From NCBI RefSeq assembly GCF_000336875.1, contig NZ_AOJK01000064.1:67159-131158 (forward strand): 64,000 nt of DNA. Reading direction: 5' to 3'. The stretch is from Halorubrum californiense DSM 19288 (GTDB lineage: Archaea; Halobacteriota; Halobacteria; Halobacteriales; Haloferacaceae). Shown here piece by piece: positions 44,669 through 53,414 of the stretch. Both the position numbers and the translations under genes were made by a program. Numbering within the stretch: position 1 is the stretch's first letter; the number at the start of each line of letters is the position of its first letter. The notes below the pieces were generated by a model, which made no database searches, was not told where the DNA came from, and saw nothing but the letters and a program-made list of their open reading frames with translations.

Positions 44669-45748
44669 ATGGTTGATAGTGATGAGACGACTCGACGCGA
44701 CGTTGTGAAGGGCGCGGCCGCGATGGGCGCGGTCGGACTCGCCGGCTGTTCCGGCGGCGGCGACGGTGGCGACGGTGGCGACGGTGGCGATGGAGGGAGC
44801 GGCGGCGATGTGACGGTCACCATCGGCGGGACGTCGACCGGCAGTTCGACGCAGGCCGCCGGGCAGGCGCTCGCCCGGGCCGCCTCCCAGCACAGCGACT
44901 TCCTCAACATTTCCGTTCAGGAGACGCAGGGCTGGACGGCGAACCTCTACGCATACGACAACGGCGACATCCCGGCGATGGGCGTCGACAACAACTCGCT
45001 CGCGAAGGCGCTCAGCGAGGGGGGTCCGTTCGCGGACGACCCGGTCGACACCCTCCCCAACCAGGGGTTCCTGTTCACGTCGCTACAGATCCACTGGGTC
45101 GGCCTCGACGGCAGCGGCGTCGAGTCCGTCTCCGACCTCCGCGAGGGCGGCTACACGATCTACCCGATCCAGCCCGGTTTCGGGACGCGCCTGCTCACCG
45201 AGGAGATCCTCAAGGAGGCCGGCATGTGGGAGCCCAACGACATTCTCAACGTCAACACCGGCGACATTCCGGGCGCCGTTGAGGAGGGCCGCGTCGACGC
45301 GCTCTGTCTGTACGGCGCCAACGGCGTCAACCTCTCCGGCTGGTGTCAGAACGTCGATGTCCGGAGTGGCGGCGGCCTGAACCTGCTGGAGGTCGACGAC
45401 GAGTTCCGCTCCGTCATCGAGAACAACCCCGGCGCGCTCTTAGAGGAGGTCGAGCCGTACGGGTACGAGCAGGACGTGACGGCGTACACCGACACGATGA
45501 CGACCTGGTCGCTCGCCGGCCAATGGGCGTTCAGCCCCGACATCTCGGCCCGCGCGACCGAGGAGATCTGCCGGCTCGCGATCGAACACGAGGACACGCT
45601 CCGCGAGTCCGACCCGACGACGCTGGAGTACTCGCCCGAGGCGATGACCCAGACCGTCATCCCGGAGATCGACATCCACGCCGGCGTGGCAAACTTCTTC
45701 GAGGACAACGACGTCTGGGAGGACTCCTGGAGTCGCGGCGACGAGTAA
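44669..45748 (+). CDS. TAXI-family TRAP transporter solute-binding lipoprotein
   Basis: This is a 359-residue substrate-binding protein of a TRAP transporter. The N-terminus has a twin-arginine signal (TTRRDVVKGAAAMGAVGLAG) and a lipobox, LAGC, with Cys27 as the likely lipid-anchored residue. A Gly/Asp linker from a repeated nine-base unit (GGCGACGGT) follows. The core shows TAXI features (GGTSTGSSTQAAGQALARAA, GVDNNSLAKAL, IYPIQPGFGTRLLTEEILKE). The mRNA is leaderless from a TATA box CCTTTTACC about 28 bases upstream. The permease gene follows 50 bases later. Confidence 0.93.
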   Translation: MVDSDETTRRDVVKGAAAMGAVGLAGCSGGGDGGDGGDGGDGGSGGDVTVTIGGTSTGSSTQAAGQALARAASQHSDFLNISVQETQGWTANLYAYDNGDIPAMGVDNNSLAKALSEGGPFADDPVDTLPNQGFLFTSLQIHWVGLDGSGVESVSDLREGGYTIYPIQPGFGTRLLTEEILKEAGMWEPNDILNVNTGDIPGAVEEGRVDALCLYGANGVNLSGWCQNVDVRSGGGLNLLEVDDEFRSVIENNPGALLEEVEPYGYEQDVTAYTDTMTTWSLAGQWAFSPDISARATEEICRLAIEHEDTLRESDPTTLEYSPEAMTQTVIPEIDIHAGVANFFEDNDVWEDSWSRGDE

Positions 45749-45798
45749 CTCGCACGACAGCAGCGAACCAACCAACCACCCCCTTTCACCTTTGACGG

Positions 45799-48069
45799 AT
45801 GGCCACTAACCCCGACACTCCACCCGATCCGACCGACCCCCCGACCGACCCCGAGACAGCAGAGGACGGCCTGCTCGGCGACGAAGAGTCGCTCGACCTC
45901 GCCGAAGGCAACCGCGGGAGGAAACAGCTCCTGCTGTACCTCCTCTCGCTACCGTTCTGGGCCGCCGTCGTCTTCGGCCCCACGGTGATCGCGCCCGCGC
46001 TCCTCGGGGTCAGCGAAATCGATGGGTCGGCGACCATCCTCGGCGTCGGCGGTGTCGTCGGCGTTATCGGCGTGGCGGCGGCCGTCCTCTGGCTCGGATC
46101 GGGTATCGAAGAGCGGCTCCGCATGGCGCTCGTCTCCTACTCGATCCCGTTCTGGATGATCGTCATGTGGTACGCGCGCACCCAGCAGATGCCGCGGGGG
46201 CGGTACGCGGTCGCCTTCCTCGGCGGCATCTTGGGCCTGTACGTCCTCTCCGAACTGGACGAGCCGCTGATCGAGGGTAACTGGGTCGAGACGGCGCTGC
46301 TCGTCGTCTCCGGACTGATCACGCTCGGGACGAGCGGCTACCTCTTCTTGAACTACCAGCAGGTCGCGATCGACACGGTCGGTCGCGCGACCGAGCCGCA
46401 GATACTGATGGCGTTCGTGTTCACGCTCGCCCTCATCTACCTGACGTGGCGCTCCTTCGGGATCACGTTCCTCGCGGTCGTGCTGGTCGGTATCGGCTAC
46501 GGACTGGCCGGCCCGCAGATGCCCGGTCCGCTGGCCCACGGCGGCCTGAGCCCATCGCGGATCCTCCGGATCCTCGTGGTGAGCGTCGACGGGTTCTACG
46601 GGTTCCTCACCCGGCTCGTCGCCGCGTGGATCGCCCTGTTCCTGCTGTACGCTGGCCTGCTGAAGGCGTACGGCGCGTTCGACCTCATCCTCCGGCTGGC
46701 GGTCCGCTCGGCGAAGTACGTCGACTCGGGGATCGCACAGACCGCGGTCATCTCGAGTGCGGTCATCGGTTCGGTAAACGGGAGCCAGACCGCGAACGCG
46801 GGGATGACCGGCTCGTTCACCATCCCGCTGATGAAGAAGAACGGGATCAAACCGGAGACCGCCGGCGGGATCGAGGCGGTCGCCTCGACCGCCGGGCAGG
46901 TGCTGCCGCCCGTGATGGGCGCCGGCGCGTTCATCATGGCGCAGCTCATCAGCGGCGCCACCTACGTCGACGTGATCATCTCGGGGCTGATCCCGGCGGC
47001 CGTCCTCGTGGTCTCGATCGCGATGGCGGTCCACTACGTGGCGGCCCCGCAGATCGACGACCCCGAGATGGACGGCCTCATCGGCGACGCGATGGAGACG
47101 CGAACGGTGGTGCTGGAGGCGGTGAAGTACGGCGTCCCGCTCGCCATCCTGATCTACGTGCTCGGGGTGCTCCAGTACACGGTGATGACGGCCGCGCTGT
47201 ACACAGTCATCTCGATGATCGCCTTCGGGATCGGCATCCCGCAGATTCAGGCGCTCCTCGACGGCGAGAGCAACCGCGAGGCGCTCGTCGGCACGCTCGA
47301 ACAGACGGTCGACGGCTTCCGGGAGGGGATCCTCGTCGTCGCGCCGGTGACGATCATCCTCGCGGCGATCAACGGCGTCGTCGACATCCTGATGGCGACT
47401 GGCGTCCCGACCGCCATCTCGCTCACGCTGCTTGACCTCTCGGGCGGCATCGCGATCATCGCGTTCATGCTGGCGATGATCATCTGTATCATCCTCGGCC
47501 TCGGCATGCCGACGACCGCCGCGTACACCGTCGTGGCGCTGCTCGTCGCCCCGACGCTGATCAACCAGTTCGCGGTGCCCGAGTTCGCGGGCCACTTCTT
47601 CGTGTTTTACGCCGCCATCTTGGCGGGGCTGACGCCGCCGATCGCGACCTGCGTCGCGGTCACCTGCGGCATCTCCGGCGGCGGGTTCTGGGGGAGCTGT
47701 AAGGAGGCGCTGCGTATCTCCGCGCCGCTGTTCGTCCTCCCGTTCGCGTTCGCCTACCACCCCGAACTCGTCTCCGGGACGTTCGACTACGCCTCGCTGT
47801 CCGCGGGCGTGCTCGCGATGCTCGGCTCGCTCGCGATCATCCACGGGATCAACTATCGGTTCGTCTTCGGCCGCGGACAGACGTACGGGCTGCGGGTCGC
47901 GTTCTTCGTCGCCGGCGTGGTGGCGATGGTCCATCCGAGCCAGATGGTCCAGTTCGGCGCCTTGGCGGCCGTCCTCGCGCTGTACGGCCTCCAGACCGTG
48001 ATCGGCCGGCCGAACCCGCTGGGCACCCTGCGCGGCGCGGCGGGCGTCTTCTCCGGCCGGAAGCGGTAG
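45799..48069 (+). CDS. TRAP transporter fused permease (4TM-12TM)
   Basis: This is a 756-residue membrane protein with about 18 helices. It fuses the small and large TRAP permease domains, the form that partners TAXI binding proteins. Motifs include the conserved permease segments GSVNGSQTANAGMTGSFTIP, EAVASTAGQVLPPVMGAGAF and LGLGMPTTAAYTVVALL. The acidic N-terminal 45 residues are cytosolic. The substrate cannot be inferred from sequence. The adjacent CoA-transferase and MaoC genes suggest an organic acid, which is an inference. Confidence 0.94.
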   Translation: MATNPDTPPDPTDPPTDPETAEDGLLGDEESLDLAEGNRGRKQLLLYLLSLPFWAAVVFGPTVIAPALLGVSEIDGSATILGVGGVVGVIGVAAAVLWLGSGIEERLRMALVSYSIPFWMIVMWYARTQQMPRGRYAVAFLGGILGLYVLSELDEPLIEGNWVETALLVVSGLITLGTSGYLFLNYQQVAIDTVGRATEPQILMAFVFTLALIYLTWRSFGITFLAVVLVGIGYGLAGPQMPGPLAHGGLSPSRILRILVVSVDGFYGFLTRLVAAWIALFLLYAGLLKAYGAFDLILRLAVRSAKYVDSGIAQTAVISSAVIGSVNGSQTANAGMTGSFTIPLMKKNGIKPETAGGIEAVASTAGQVLPPVMGAGAFIMAQLISGATYVDVIISGLIPAAVLVVSIAMAVHYVAAPQIDDPEMDGLIGDAMETRTVVLEAVKYGVPLAILIYVLGVLQYTVMTAALYTVISMIAFGIGIPQIQALLDGESNREALVGTLEQTVDGFREGILVVAPVTIILAAINGVVDILMATGVPTAISLTLLDLSGGIAIIAFMLAMIICIILGLGMPTTAAYTVVALLVAPTLINQFAVPEFAGHFFVFYAAILAGLTPPIATCVAVTCGISGGGFWGSCKEALRISAPLFVLPFAFAYHPELVSGTFDYASLSAGVLAMLGSLAIIHGINYRFVFGRGQTYGLRVAFFVAGVVAMVHPSQMVQFGALAAVLALYGLQTVIGRPNPLGTLRGAAGVFSGRKR

Positions 48070-48256
48070 GGGACGGCGATTCGCTGGCGGATTCTTTTCT
48101 CAATCGGCTGACGCGGCAATTTCGACTCGTCCAGTCCGCTTCTTGCGACGTGTTTCGAGACTCCCGACCGACCGTGTTGCGGTGAACACGGCTAAGCCCC
48201 TGCCGCTCACTTGTAAGCTGTCACCGGCGGATCGACGGCAAACACCTCCAAAGCCC
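48070..48256. other. Gene-free stretch before the structured element
   Basis: After the permease stop the sequence holds no plausible start and regular codon pattern on either strand. The only notable item is a T-rich stretch shortly after the stop (ATTCTTTTCT) that could terminate the transporter transcript. Confidence 0.5.
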
Positions 48257-48412
48257 CAGCCGGGAGGGCGCCGTACGCTCGCTGTCGTTCGAAAGGCGCG
48301 GAGCGCCTTTCGTGATGACGAGACGCCGAAGGCGTCTCGAACCATGCTCCTCGGTCGTTCGCTCCGCTCACTCTCTGCGGTGCTTGCGTCGCCTACGGCG
48401 CCCTCCCGGCTG
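48257..48412. repeat. Structured inverted-repeat element
   Basis: Perfect 19-base arms (CAGCCGGGAGGGCGCCGTA and its complement) at 48257-48275 and 48394-48412 enclose 118 bases. Inside are two tight hairpins: CGAAAGGCGC, loop GGA, complement (48290-48312) and CGAGACGCC, loop GAA, complement (48319-48339), which together can close with GTTCG/CGAAC. The result is a cruciform or four-way RNA fold. No protein is encoded. It could be a MITE-like repeat, a structured RNA or a DNA signal; the sequence alone does not decide. Confidence 0.7.
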
Positions 48413-48580
48413 CCCCTTTGAGTCCCACCCCGCACAGCACCTCACGCCTCCCCAGCCTCGTCGCTCGCTACGCTCGCGACTCCCTCGCACGCGCTCCTCG
48501 CGGCCGCCGGTGGCGACCGCTCGGAGGCGCGCGCCGAGGTGAACAGTTGGAGAAACGCGTCGAGTCCTTCCCGAGTCTTT
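48413..48580. other. Low-complexity spacer before hemB
   Basis: This stretch continues the element with CTC/CCTC-rich sequence (CAGCACCTCACGCCTCCCC) and CGCTCGC units, then a run of T (TCTTTTTATAAG) next to the hemB stop that may end the hemB transcript. No gene is seen. The CTC-rich part could belong to a larger dispersed repeat together with the inverted-repeat element. Confidence 0.5.
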
Positions 48581-49561
48581 TTATAAGTGGTCGGCCACGT
48601 CCTCGGCGAAGTACGTGATGATGAGGTCCGCGCCCGCGCGTTTGAGCGCCGTGAGCGACTCCAGCGCGGTCGTCTCCAAGTCGAGCCAACCCTTCTCCGC
48701 GGCGGCGTGGAGCATCGCGTACTCACCCGAGACGTTGTACGCCGCGATGGGGCAGTCGAACTCCCGCCGGAGGTCGCCGACGATATCGAGGTACGGGAGC
48801 CCGGGTTTCACCATCAGCACGTCGGCGCCCTGCTCGGCGTCGAGCCGCGCCTCTCGAAGCGCCTCGCGGCGGTTCGCGGGGTCCATCTGGTAGTGGCGGC
48901 GGTCGCCGAACGCGGGCGCGCCGTCGGCCGCGTCGCGGAACGGGCCGTAAAAGGCGGACTCGTACTTCGCGGCGTAGCTCAGGATCGCGACCTCCTCGTG
49001 GCCCGCGTCGTCGAGCGCCTCGCGGATCGCCCCGACCTGCCCGTCGGTCATCGCCGAGGGAGCGACGACGTCCGCGCCCGCGTCGGCCTGCGAGACGGCG
49101 GTACGCGCGAGCAGGTCGAGCGTCTCGTCGTTCTTGACGGTGAGGGTCGGGTCCGACTCGGCCGACTCCTCGATGACGCCGCAGTGGCCGTGGTCGGTGT
49201 ACTCGCAGAGGCAGACGTCCCCGATGACGGTGACGTCGGTCTCGGCGTCGATCCGGCGGATCGCGCGCTGGACGACGCCGTCGTCGGCGTACGCCCGGCT
49301 CCCGGAGGCGTCCTTCGACTCGGGGACCCCGAAGAGGATCACGGCCTCGACGCCGGTCTCCCGGATCTCGGCGACGCGGTCGACCGCCTCGTCGACCGGG
49401 ACGCGCTCGTGGCCGGGCATCGTCTCGATGGGGACGCGCTCGTCGGTCGTGGCGTCGACGAAGACGGGCGCGACGAGGTCCGACGCCGAGAGGTCGGTCT
49501 CGGCGACGAGCGGGCGAACGCCGTCGGTCCGGAGGCGGCGGGGCCGGTCCGTGAGGTCCAT
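48581..49561 (-). CDS. hemB: Delta-aminolevulinic acid dehydratase (porphobilinogen synthase)
   Basis: HemB condenses two 5-aminolevulinate molecules to porphobilinogen for heme and cobalamin synthesis. The 326-residue TIM-barrel enzyme has the catalytic lysines in LSYAAKYESAFYGPF and DVLMVKPGLPYL and a zinc-type metal motif DVCLCEYTDHGHCG (three Cys). The start is the ATG giving MDLTDRPRRL. A TATA-like GGTAAAAGG lies about 28 bases upstream. It is monocistronic, with a small gene ending 84 bases upstream on the same strand. Confidence 0.96.
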   Translation of the reverse strand: MDLTDRPRRLRTDGVRPLVAETDLSASDLVAPVFVDATTDERVPIETMPGHERVPVDEAVDRVAEIRETGVEAVILFGVPESKDASGSRAYADDGVVQRAIRRIDAETDVTVIGDVCLCEYTDHGHCGVIEESAESDPTLTVKNDETLDLLARTAVSQADAGADVVAPSAMTDGQVGAIREALDDAGHEEVAILSYAAKYESAFYGPFRDAADGAPAFGDRRHYQMDPANRREALREARLDAEQGADVLMVKPGLPYLDIVGDLRREFDCPIAAYNVSGEYAMLHAAAEKGWLDLETTALESLTALKRAGADLIITYFAEDVADHL

Positions 49562-49645
49562 ACCGGGGGTTGGCCCCCCGCGGCCTTTTACCGTTCGTCT
49601 CGGCGCGGCGATCGCCCGGTGGAGAGCGGAGTTCGGACGGGGAAG

Positions 49646-49810
49646 CTACTCCGAGGACTCGATGTCGATCCGGTCGCGGAGCTCCGCGAGCTCGTCCGAC
49701 TCGGCGAGCTCCTCGACGCGCTGTTTGAAGTGGGACTCGCAGAGGCCGACGACCACGCCGCGCTGCTCCGCCTCGTACGTGGCCTCCCGGTCGCAGTAGT
49801 GACACCGCAT
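49646..49810 (-). CDS. Small Cys-containing protein (DUF6757-like)
   Basis: This is a 54-residue protein with two Cys near the N-terminus (MRCHYCDREATYEA), a third in VGLCESHFKQRVEEL and an acidic helical C-terminus (DELAELRDRIDIESSE). The CxxC-x(n)-CxxH pattern suggests a treble-clef zinc site. It resembles haloarchaeal DUF6757 from memory. The reading frame is clear despite the small size. It is on the same strand as hemB but the 84-base gap argues for separate transcription. Confidence 0.75.
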   Translation of the reverse strand: MRCHYCDREATYEAEQRGVVVGLCESHFKQRVEELAESDELAELRDRIDIESSE

Positions 49811-49835
49811 ACGTGCCACTCCGGTCGGCGCGGGC

Positions 49836-50735
49836 TTAATCTTGTTCGTCGGGGGCGGCGACGGGGGCGTCCCCGGCCGCGAACGCCTCGACCGAGACCG
49901 GATCGGGCAGCCGCTCGCGGACGGGTTCGAACGCCGATTCCGTCAGCCCGGCGACGCCGAGCGTCCGCTCGTGCGCGTCCGTCCCGCCCGTTCTGAGGAG
50001 GTCGTTCTCGGCGGCGAAACGATCGATTCGCTCGTCGTCGACGGCACGGCCGTACGGGTAGAAGCGTTCGATCGCGTCGATTTCGGCCGACTCGCGGGCG
50101 ACGTCGAGCGCCTCGTCGACGCTCCCGTACCGGAACGGGTGCGCGAGGCCGACGAGCGCGCAGGCGTCCGCGAGCAGGGCGAGCCCCTCGTCGAGTGCCG
50201 TCACGTCGCGCGCGACGTAGCAGGGCCCGTCGTTCCCGATCAGCTCGTCGAACGCCCCGGCGTAGTCGTAGGGCGCGTCCGACTCGTCGATGGCGCGAGC
50301 GATGTGCGGACGCCCCAGTCCGGCGCGCGGCTCCACGTCGAGGTCGACGCCCAGTCGCTCCTCGACCGCGTCGAGGATGGCGGCGCCGCGCTCGCGGCGG
50401 TCGCGCTGGAGGCGGTCGATCTCCGCGTCGAGCGCGTCCGTGTGTTCGACGCCGTAGCCGAGGAGGTCGAGCCGTTCGAAGCCGGCGTCGACACGGAGTT
50501 CGATCCCGCGGACGATCCGGACGCCGTCGCGTTCGACGACGGGCGCGTCGAGACCCGGGTGGATCCGGTCGTGATCGGTGACGGCGACCCAGTCGACGCC
50601 TGCCTCGCGGGCGGCCGCGGGCACCTCGTCGAGCGTCAGCGTGCCGTCGGAGACGTCCGTGTGCGCGTGGAGGTCGGCAACGATGGGATCGGTGGGGGTG
50701 GCGGATTCGGCGGACTCTGCGGAATCGGCGGTCAT
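49836..50735 (-). CDS. PHP-domain phosphoesterase-like protein
   Basis: This is a 299-residue PHP-domain protein with metal-binding motifs VADLHAHTDVSDGTLTLDE near the N-terminus, VAVTDHDRIHPGLD, and the C-terminal GGTDAHERTLG. The family includes nucleotide and trinucleotide phosphodiesterases and histidinol phosphatase relatives. The substrate is not clear here. The start is the ATG giving MTADSAESAE. Confidence 0.9.
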   Translation of the reverse strand: MTADSAESAESATPTDPIVADLHAHTDVSDGTLTLDEVPAAAREAGVDWVAVTDHDRIHPGLDAPVVERDGVRIVRGIELRVDAGFERLDLLGYGVEHTDALDAEIDRLQRDRRERGAAILDAVEERLGVDLDVEPRAGLGRPHIARAIDESDAPYDYAGAFDELIGNDGPCYVARDVTALDEGLALLADACALVGLAHPFRYGSVDEALDVARESAEIDAIERFYPYGRAVDDERIDRFAAENDLLRTGGTDAHERTLGVAGLTESAFEPVRERLPDPVSVEAFAAGDAPVAAPDEQD

Positions 50736-50882
50736 GAGGCATGATAGCCGCGCCCGACACTAAGCGGCGGCGGTCCGTCGCGTCTCCGAGTAGAAGCGGG
50801 TATAAGGTCGTATAAGGTATCCCCTCCGACTAAGGTCGTACATGGACAATCATTAACAACCATCGGCGGTTTCCATCTGTCG

Positions 50883-51167
50883 ATGCGCTTGAACGGCGTC
50901 GACGACCGACTCGAACGGCACCAGTACCCGACCACCTCTGAGGAGATCATCGCGGCTCACGGCAACGCGACCGTAGAGCTCGCGAACGGGTCCGAGCGGC
51001 TCGGCGACGTCTTGGAGCGGTTCGGCGACCAGACGTTCGAGGACGCGGAGGACGTGTTCACCACGCTCCGAGCCGGCGTCTGTCACCGCGGCGTCGGTCG
51101 TCGGTTCTACTCGGACCGCGACCCGACCACCGACGCGGAAGAGGGGCCCTCGCCGGTCTCGTTCTGA
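50883..51167 (+). CDS. Conserved haloarchaeal protein (DUF5789-like)
   Basis: This is a 94-residue protein with the pattern MRLNGVDDRLERHQYPTTSE, then LANGSERLGDVLERF and CHRGVGRRFYSDRDPT. It matches my memory of DUF5789, a family that often sits near replication proteins, but its function is not established. Upstream of it is a 147-base spacer with two TATAAGG-type repeats (GTATAAGGTCGTATAAGGT) whose role is unclear. Confidence 0.78.
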   Translation: MRLNGVDDRLERHQYPTTSEEIIAAHGNATVELANGSERLGDVLERFGDQTFEDAEDVFTTLRAGVCHRGVGRRFYSDRDPTTDAEEGPSPVSF

Positions 51168-51274
51168 CGCGTCGAACCGCGCGGAGTCCGTACCCGTTTT
51201 TTCCAAGCCCGACCGAAGAGTGCCGGATATCGGTCGGTGACGAGGGCGTCCGCGTCGTCCCGGGAGCGACGCGA

Positions 51275-52324
51275 CTACGAGACGCCGTCGACGATGCCGG
51301 AGAGGTCGAGCGGGACCGACCCCTTCCGATACCCCTCGATGGAGCCGTCGGGCTCGGCGCGGTAGACGACCGCGGGCTTGTGCCGGACCGCGGGTTCGGC
51401 CTCGCGCACGGCGGCCCACTCGTCGGCGGGGAACGACGAGCAGTCGACGAACAGCGTGACGCCGCCGGCGTGGGCCGCGAGCTGACCGCTCGTCTTCGTC
51501 TCGGCGGTGTCGCGGACGGCCGCGACGGGATCGTTCGCGGAGCGGCCGGCGGTCGGCTGCGGGCGCGTCACCTCGACGAGGTGTCCGTCGCCCGTCGCCG
51601 GGTCCGTCGCGCGGAAGTCGAGCGAGTGTCCCGTCGTCACCTCGATCTCGGGGGTGACCTCGTACCCCGCGTCGGTGAGGAGCCGGGCGGCGGTGAACTC
51701 GGCTATCGCCGCGCTCATGCGCACGAGGTCCCGCGAGGCGGAGGTGCCGAGCTTCCCCGCCATCGTCTCGCGGTAGTCGTCGAGGACGCCGGATCGGAGG
51801 GACTCCTCGACGAACCCGGTCCCCGGGTCTCGGGTCGCGTCCGGGAACCCGGCCCCGTGGTCGCGGAAGAACGCCCGGCTGGTCGCCGCGCCGTCCTTCG
51901 AGCAGAAGACGGGGAGGAAGAACCACGAGACGTGCGGGTAGTCGGCCAGCCACGGCTCGTCGTCGTGGAGTCCGGCGAGCAACTCCCGCTGGGCCCACCG
52001 CGAGACCGGGTACGGCGCCTCGTCGAACCCGTACTTGTCCGTCCGCCAGAGCTCGCTCGGCGTCTCCGTGTTGCCCAGCCAGTACCCGGCCGGGCCGCCG
52101 TCGGCGCCGGACGGCGGGTCAGGGTCGTCGTCGGTCCAGCAGAACAGCGCGAAGGAGCCGTCGTCCATGTCGAAGCGACGCGCCTCGTAGCCGGGCGGCG
52201 GCGCGAACCACGGGTCGCCGGCCGTCGCTCCGAGGTTCTCGTCGAGGGGGCGGCCGATCTGCGACCGGACTCGGTCGGCCGTCCACCGACCGGGCGAGCG
52301 CCTGAAGCGGAGCGGTTGTGCCAC
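51275..52324 (-). CDS. Conserved haloarchaeal protein (DUF5784-like)
   Basis: This is a 349-residue protein matching my memory of DUF5784: MAQPLRFRRSPGRWTADRVR at the N-terminus, GYWLGNTETPSELWRTDKYG in the middle, and VTPEIEVTTGHSLDFRATD with VEVTRPQP near the C-terminus. The last part has the flavour of a PD-(D/E)xK-type nuclease fold (E, D, E/V-E-V), which is an inference. It is monocistronic and faces the small gene at 52444. Confidence 0.82.
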   Translation of the reverse strand: MAQPLRFRRSPGRWTADRVRSQIGRPLDENLGATAGDPWFAPPPGYEARRFDMDDGSFALFCWTDDDPDPPSGADGGPAGYWLGNTETPSELWRTDKYGFDEAPYPVSRWAQRELLAGLHDDEPWLADYPHVSWFFLPVFCSKDGAATSRAFFRDHGAGFPDATRDPGTGFVEESLRSGVLDDYRETMAGKLGTSASRDLVRMSAAIAEFTAARLLTDAGYEVTPEIEVTTGHSLDFRATDPATGDGHLVEVTRPQPTAGRSANDPVAAVRDTAETKTSGQLAAHAGGVTLFVDCSSFPADEWAAVREAEPAVRHKPAVVYRAEPDGSIEGYRKGSVPLDLSGIVDGVS

Positions 52325-52443
52325 GCGCGCTTGGTATCACGCCGCGGGGTTAATCGATTCCGGTGAGCCGAGGAGAACTTTCATGATCTATGATACATTT
52401 ATCGACAGGTATATTACAGGAAACGGCCAAGTGTAGGCGTACC

Positions 52444-52617
52444 ATGTCAATGGGTGCCTATGACGAGGCCGAACACGAGCGTCGCGAGAAGAAGACCAGC
52501 GAAGTCGACGCCGACTTCGACGCGGAGCGGCCCGAGTACTCCGGTTCCCTGACCTACGACTCGGGCGACTCGACGGAGGCACTCCTCGACAAGTTCGAAG
52601 AGCTTCAGGGCGAGTGA
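52444..52617 (+). CDS. Small acidic haloarchaeal protein (DUF5786-like)
   Basis: This is a 57-residue protein, MSMGAYDEAEHERREKK, an acidic middle, and a C-terminal helix (TEALLDKFEELQGE). It resembles DUF5786 from memory. The ATG was chosen because a TATA-like GGTATATTAC lies about 32 bases upstream; a longer open frame upstream lacks a promoter. Confidence 0.75.
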   Translation: MSMGAYDEAEHERREKKTSEVDADFDAERPEYSGSLTYDSGDSTEALLDKFEELQGE

Positions 52618-52733
52618 CGCGGCCGCGACGACGCCGCGTCGACTGACTCCGTTCTCGAAACACCGATAGCGACAGCGCCGCGCCGACAGCGACGATACCG
52701 CCCGACAGCGACAGTACTCGCGAGCGACGGCGC

Positions 52734-53414
52734 TCAGGTGAACAGGATCGCCGCGCCGCAGACGACCGCGACCGCGATTACGTGTCCGACGACCGCGCCG
52801 AGCAGGATGGGCTCGGTCAGGATGAACGGCACGAGCGCGAGCTGAATCACCGAGAAGCCGATGTTCTCGGCGTCGAGCCGCCGGACGGTCGCGCGCTCGT
52901 CGGGCGAGAGATCGACGTGAACCGCGCGCCACAGCGCGACGACGGCGCTCCACCAGGAGGTGCCGATGCGATACGTCAGGTCCCAGAGGACGAGCAGCGT
53001 GAGGTAGACGACCGGGAGCGGTGGCTCCGAGCCGAAGAGGCGGTCGATGAGCGTCGGTCCTGCGGTCCCCTCCCACGCGAACAGGTACGTGATCAGCGCG
53101 ATGAACGCGAGCACGCCCAACACGATCTCGATGCTCGACCCGAACAGCAGCCGCTTGTGCTCGGGCGGCGTCCCGAGCAGTCGGTTCTTCGCGCCCAGAC
53201 GGTGCATCTCGACGCTGCCGATCGCCGCGACGAGGACGGCGACCGTCCCGGCGGCCACGGCGTTCCACGTCCCGTAGTACCAGCCGAGGCCCAACACGCC
53301 GACCTCGAAGATGACGAACTGGAGCGCGACCGCCAGCGACCGGGAGATCCCGAGCCCGGGGATGCCGCCGACGAGGCTCTCGTACACCCACGTCTCGCCG
53401 TACTCTCGGCTCAC
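52734..53414 (-). CDS. Membrane protein (DUF7530-like)
   Basis: This is a 226-residue protein with about five membrane helices (for example LAVALQFVIFEVGVLGLGW, VAAGTVAVLVAAIGSVE, IVLGVLAFIALITYLFAW and a C-terminal VVGHVIAVAVVCGAAIL). The N-terminus YGETWVYESLVGGIPGLG is a conserved feature. It resembles DUF7530 from memory. The GTG start overlaps the stop of the upstream gene (GTGA). Its function is unknown. Confidence 0.75.
   Translation of the reverse strand: MSREYGETWVYESLVGGIPGLGISRSLAVALQFVIFEVGVLGLGWYYGTWNAVAAGTVAVLVAAIGSVEMHRLGAKNRLLGTPPEHKRLLFGSSIEIVLGVLAFIALITYLFAWEGTAGPTLIDRLFGSEPPLPVVYLTLLVLWDLTYRIGTSWWSAVVALWRAVHVDLSPDERATVRRLDAENIGFSVIQLALVPFILTEPILLGAVVGHVIAVAVVCGAAILFT

Noticed and set aside
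44757-44795. Tandem nine-base units (GGCGACGGT) in the TAXI lipoprotein gene as a regulatory repeat
   Set aside because: They are in frame and encode the Gly/Asp linker that commonly follows the lipobox in haloarchaeal lipoproteins.
45949-47934. A 661-codon open frame on the minus strand opposite the TRAP permease
   Set aside because: The translation is Asp/Arg/His-rich and lacks any recognisable pattern. The plus-strand permease explains the sequence fully.
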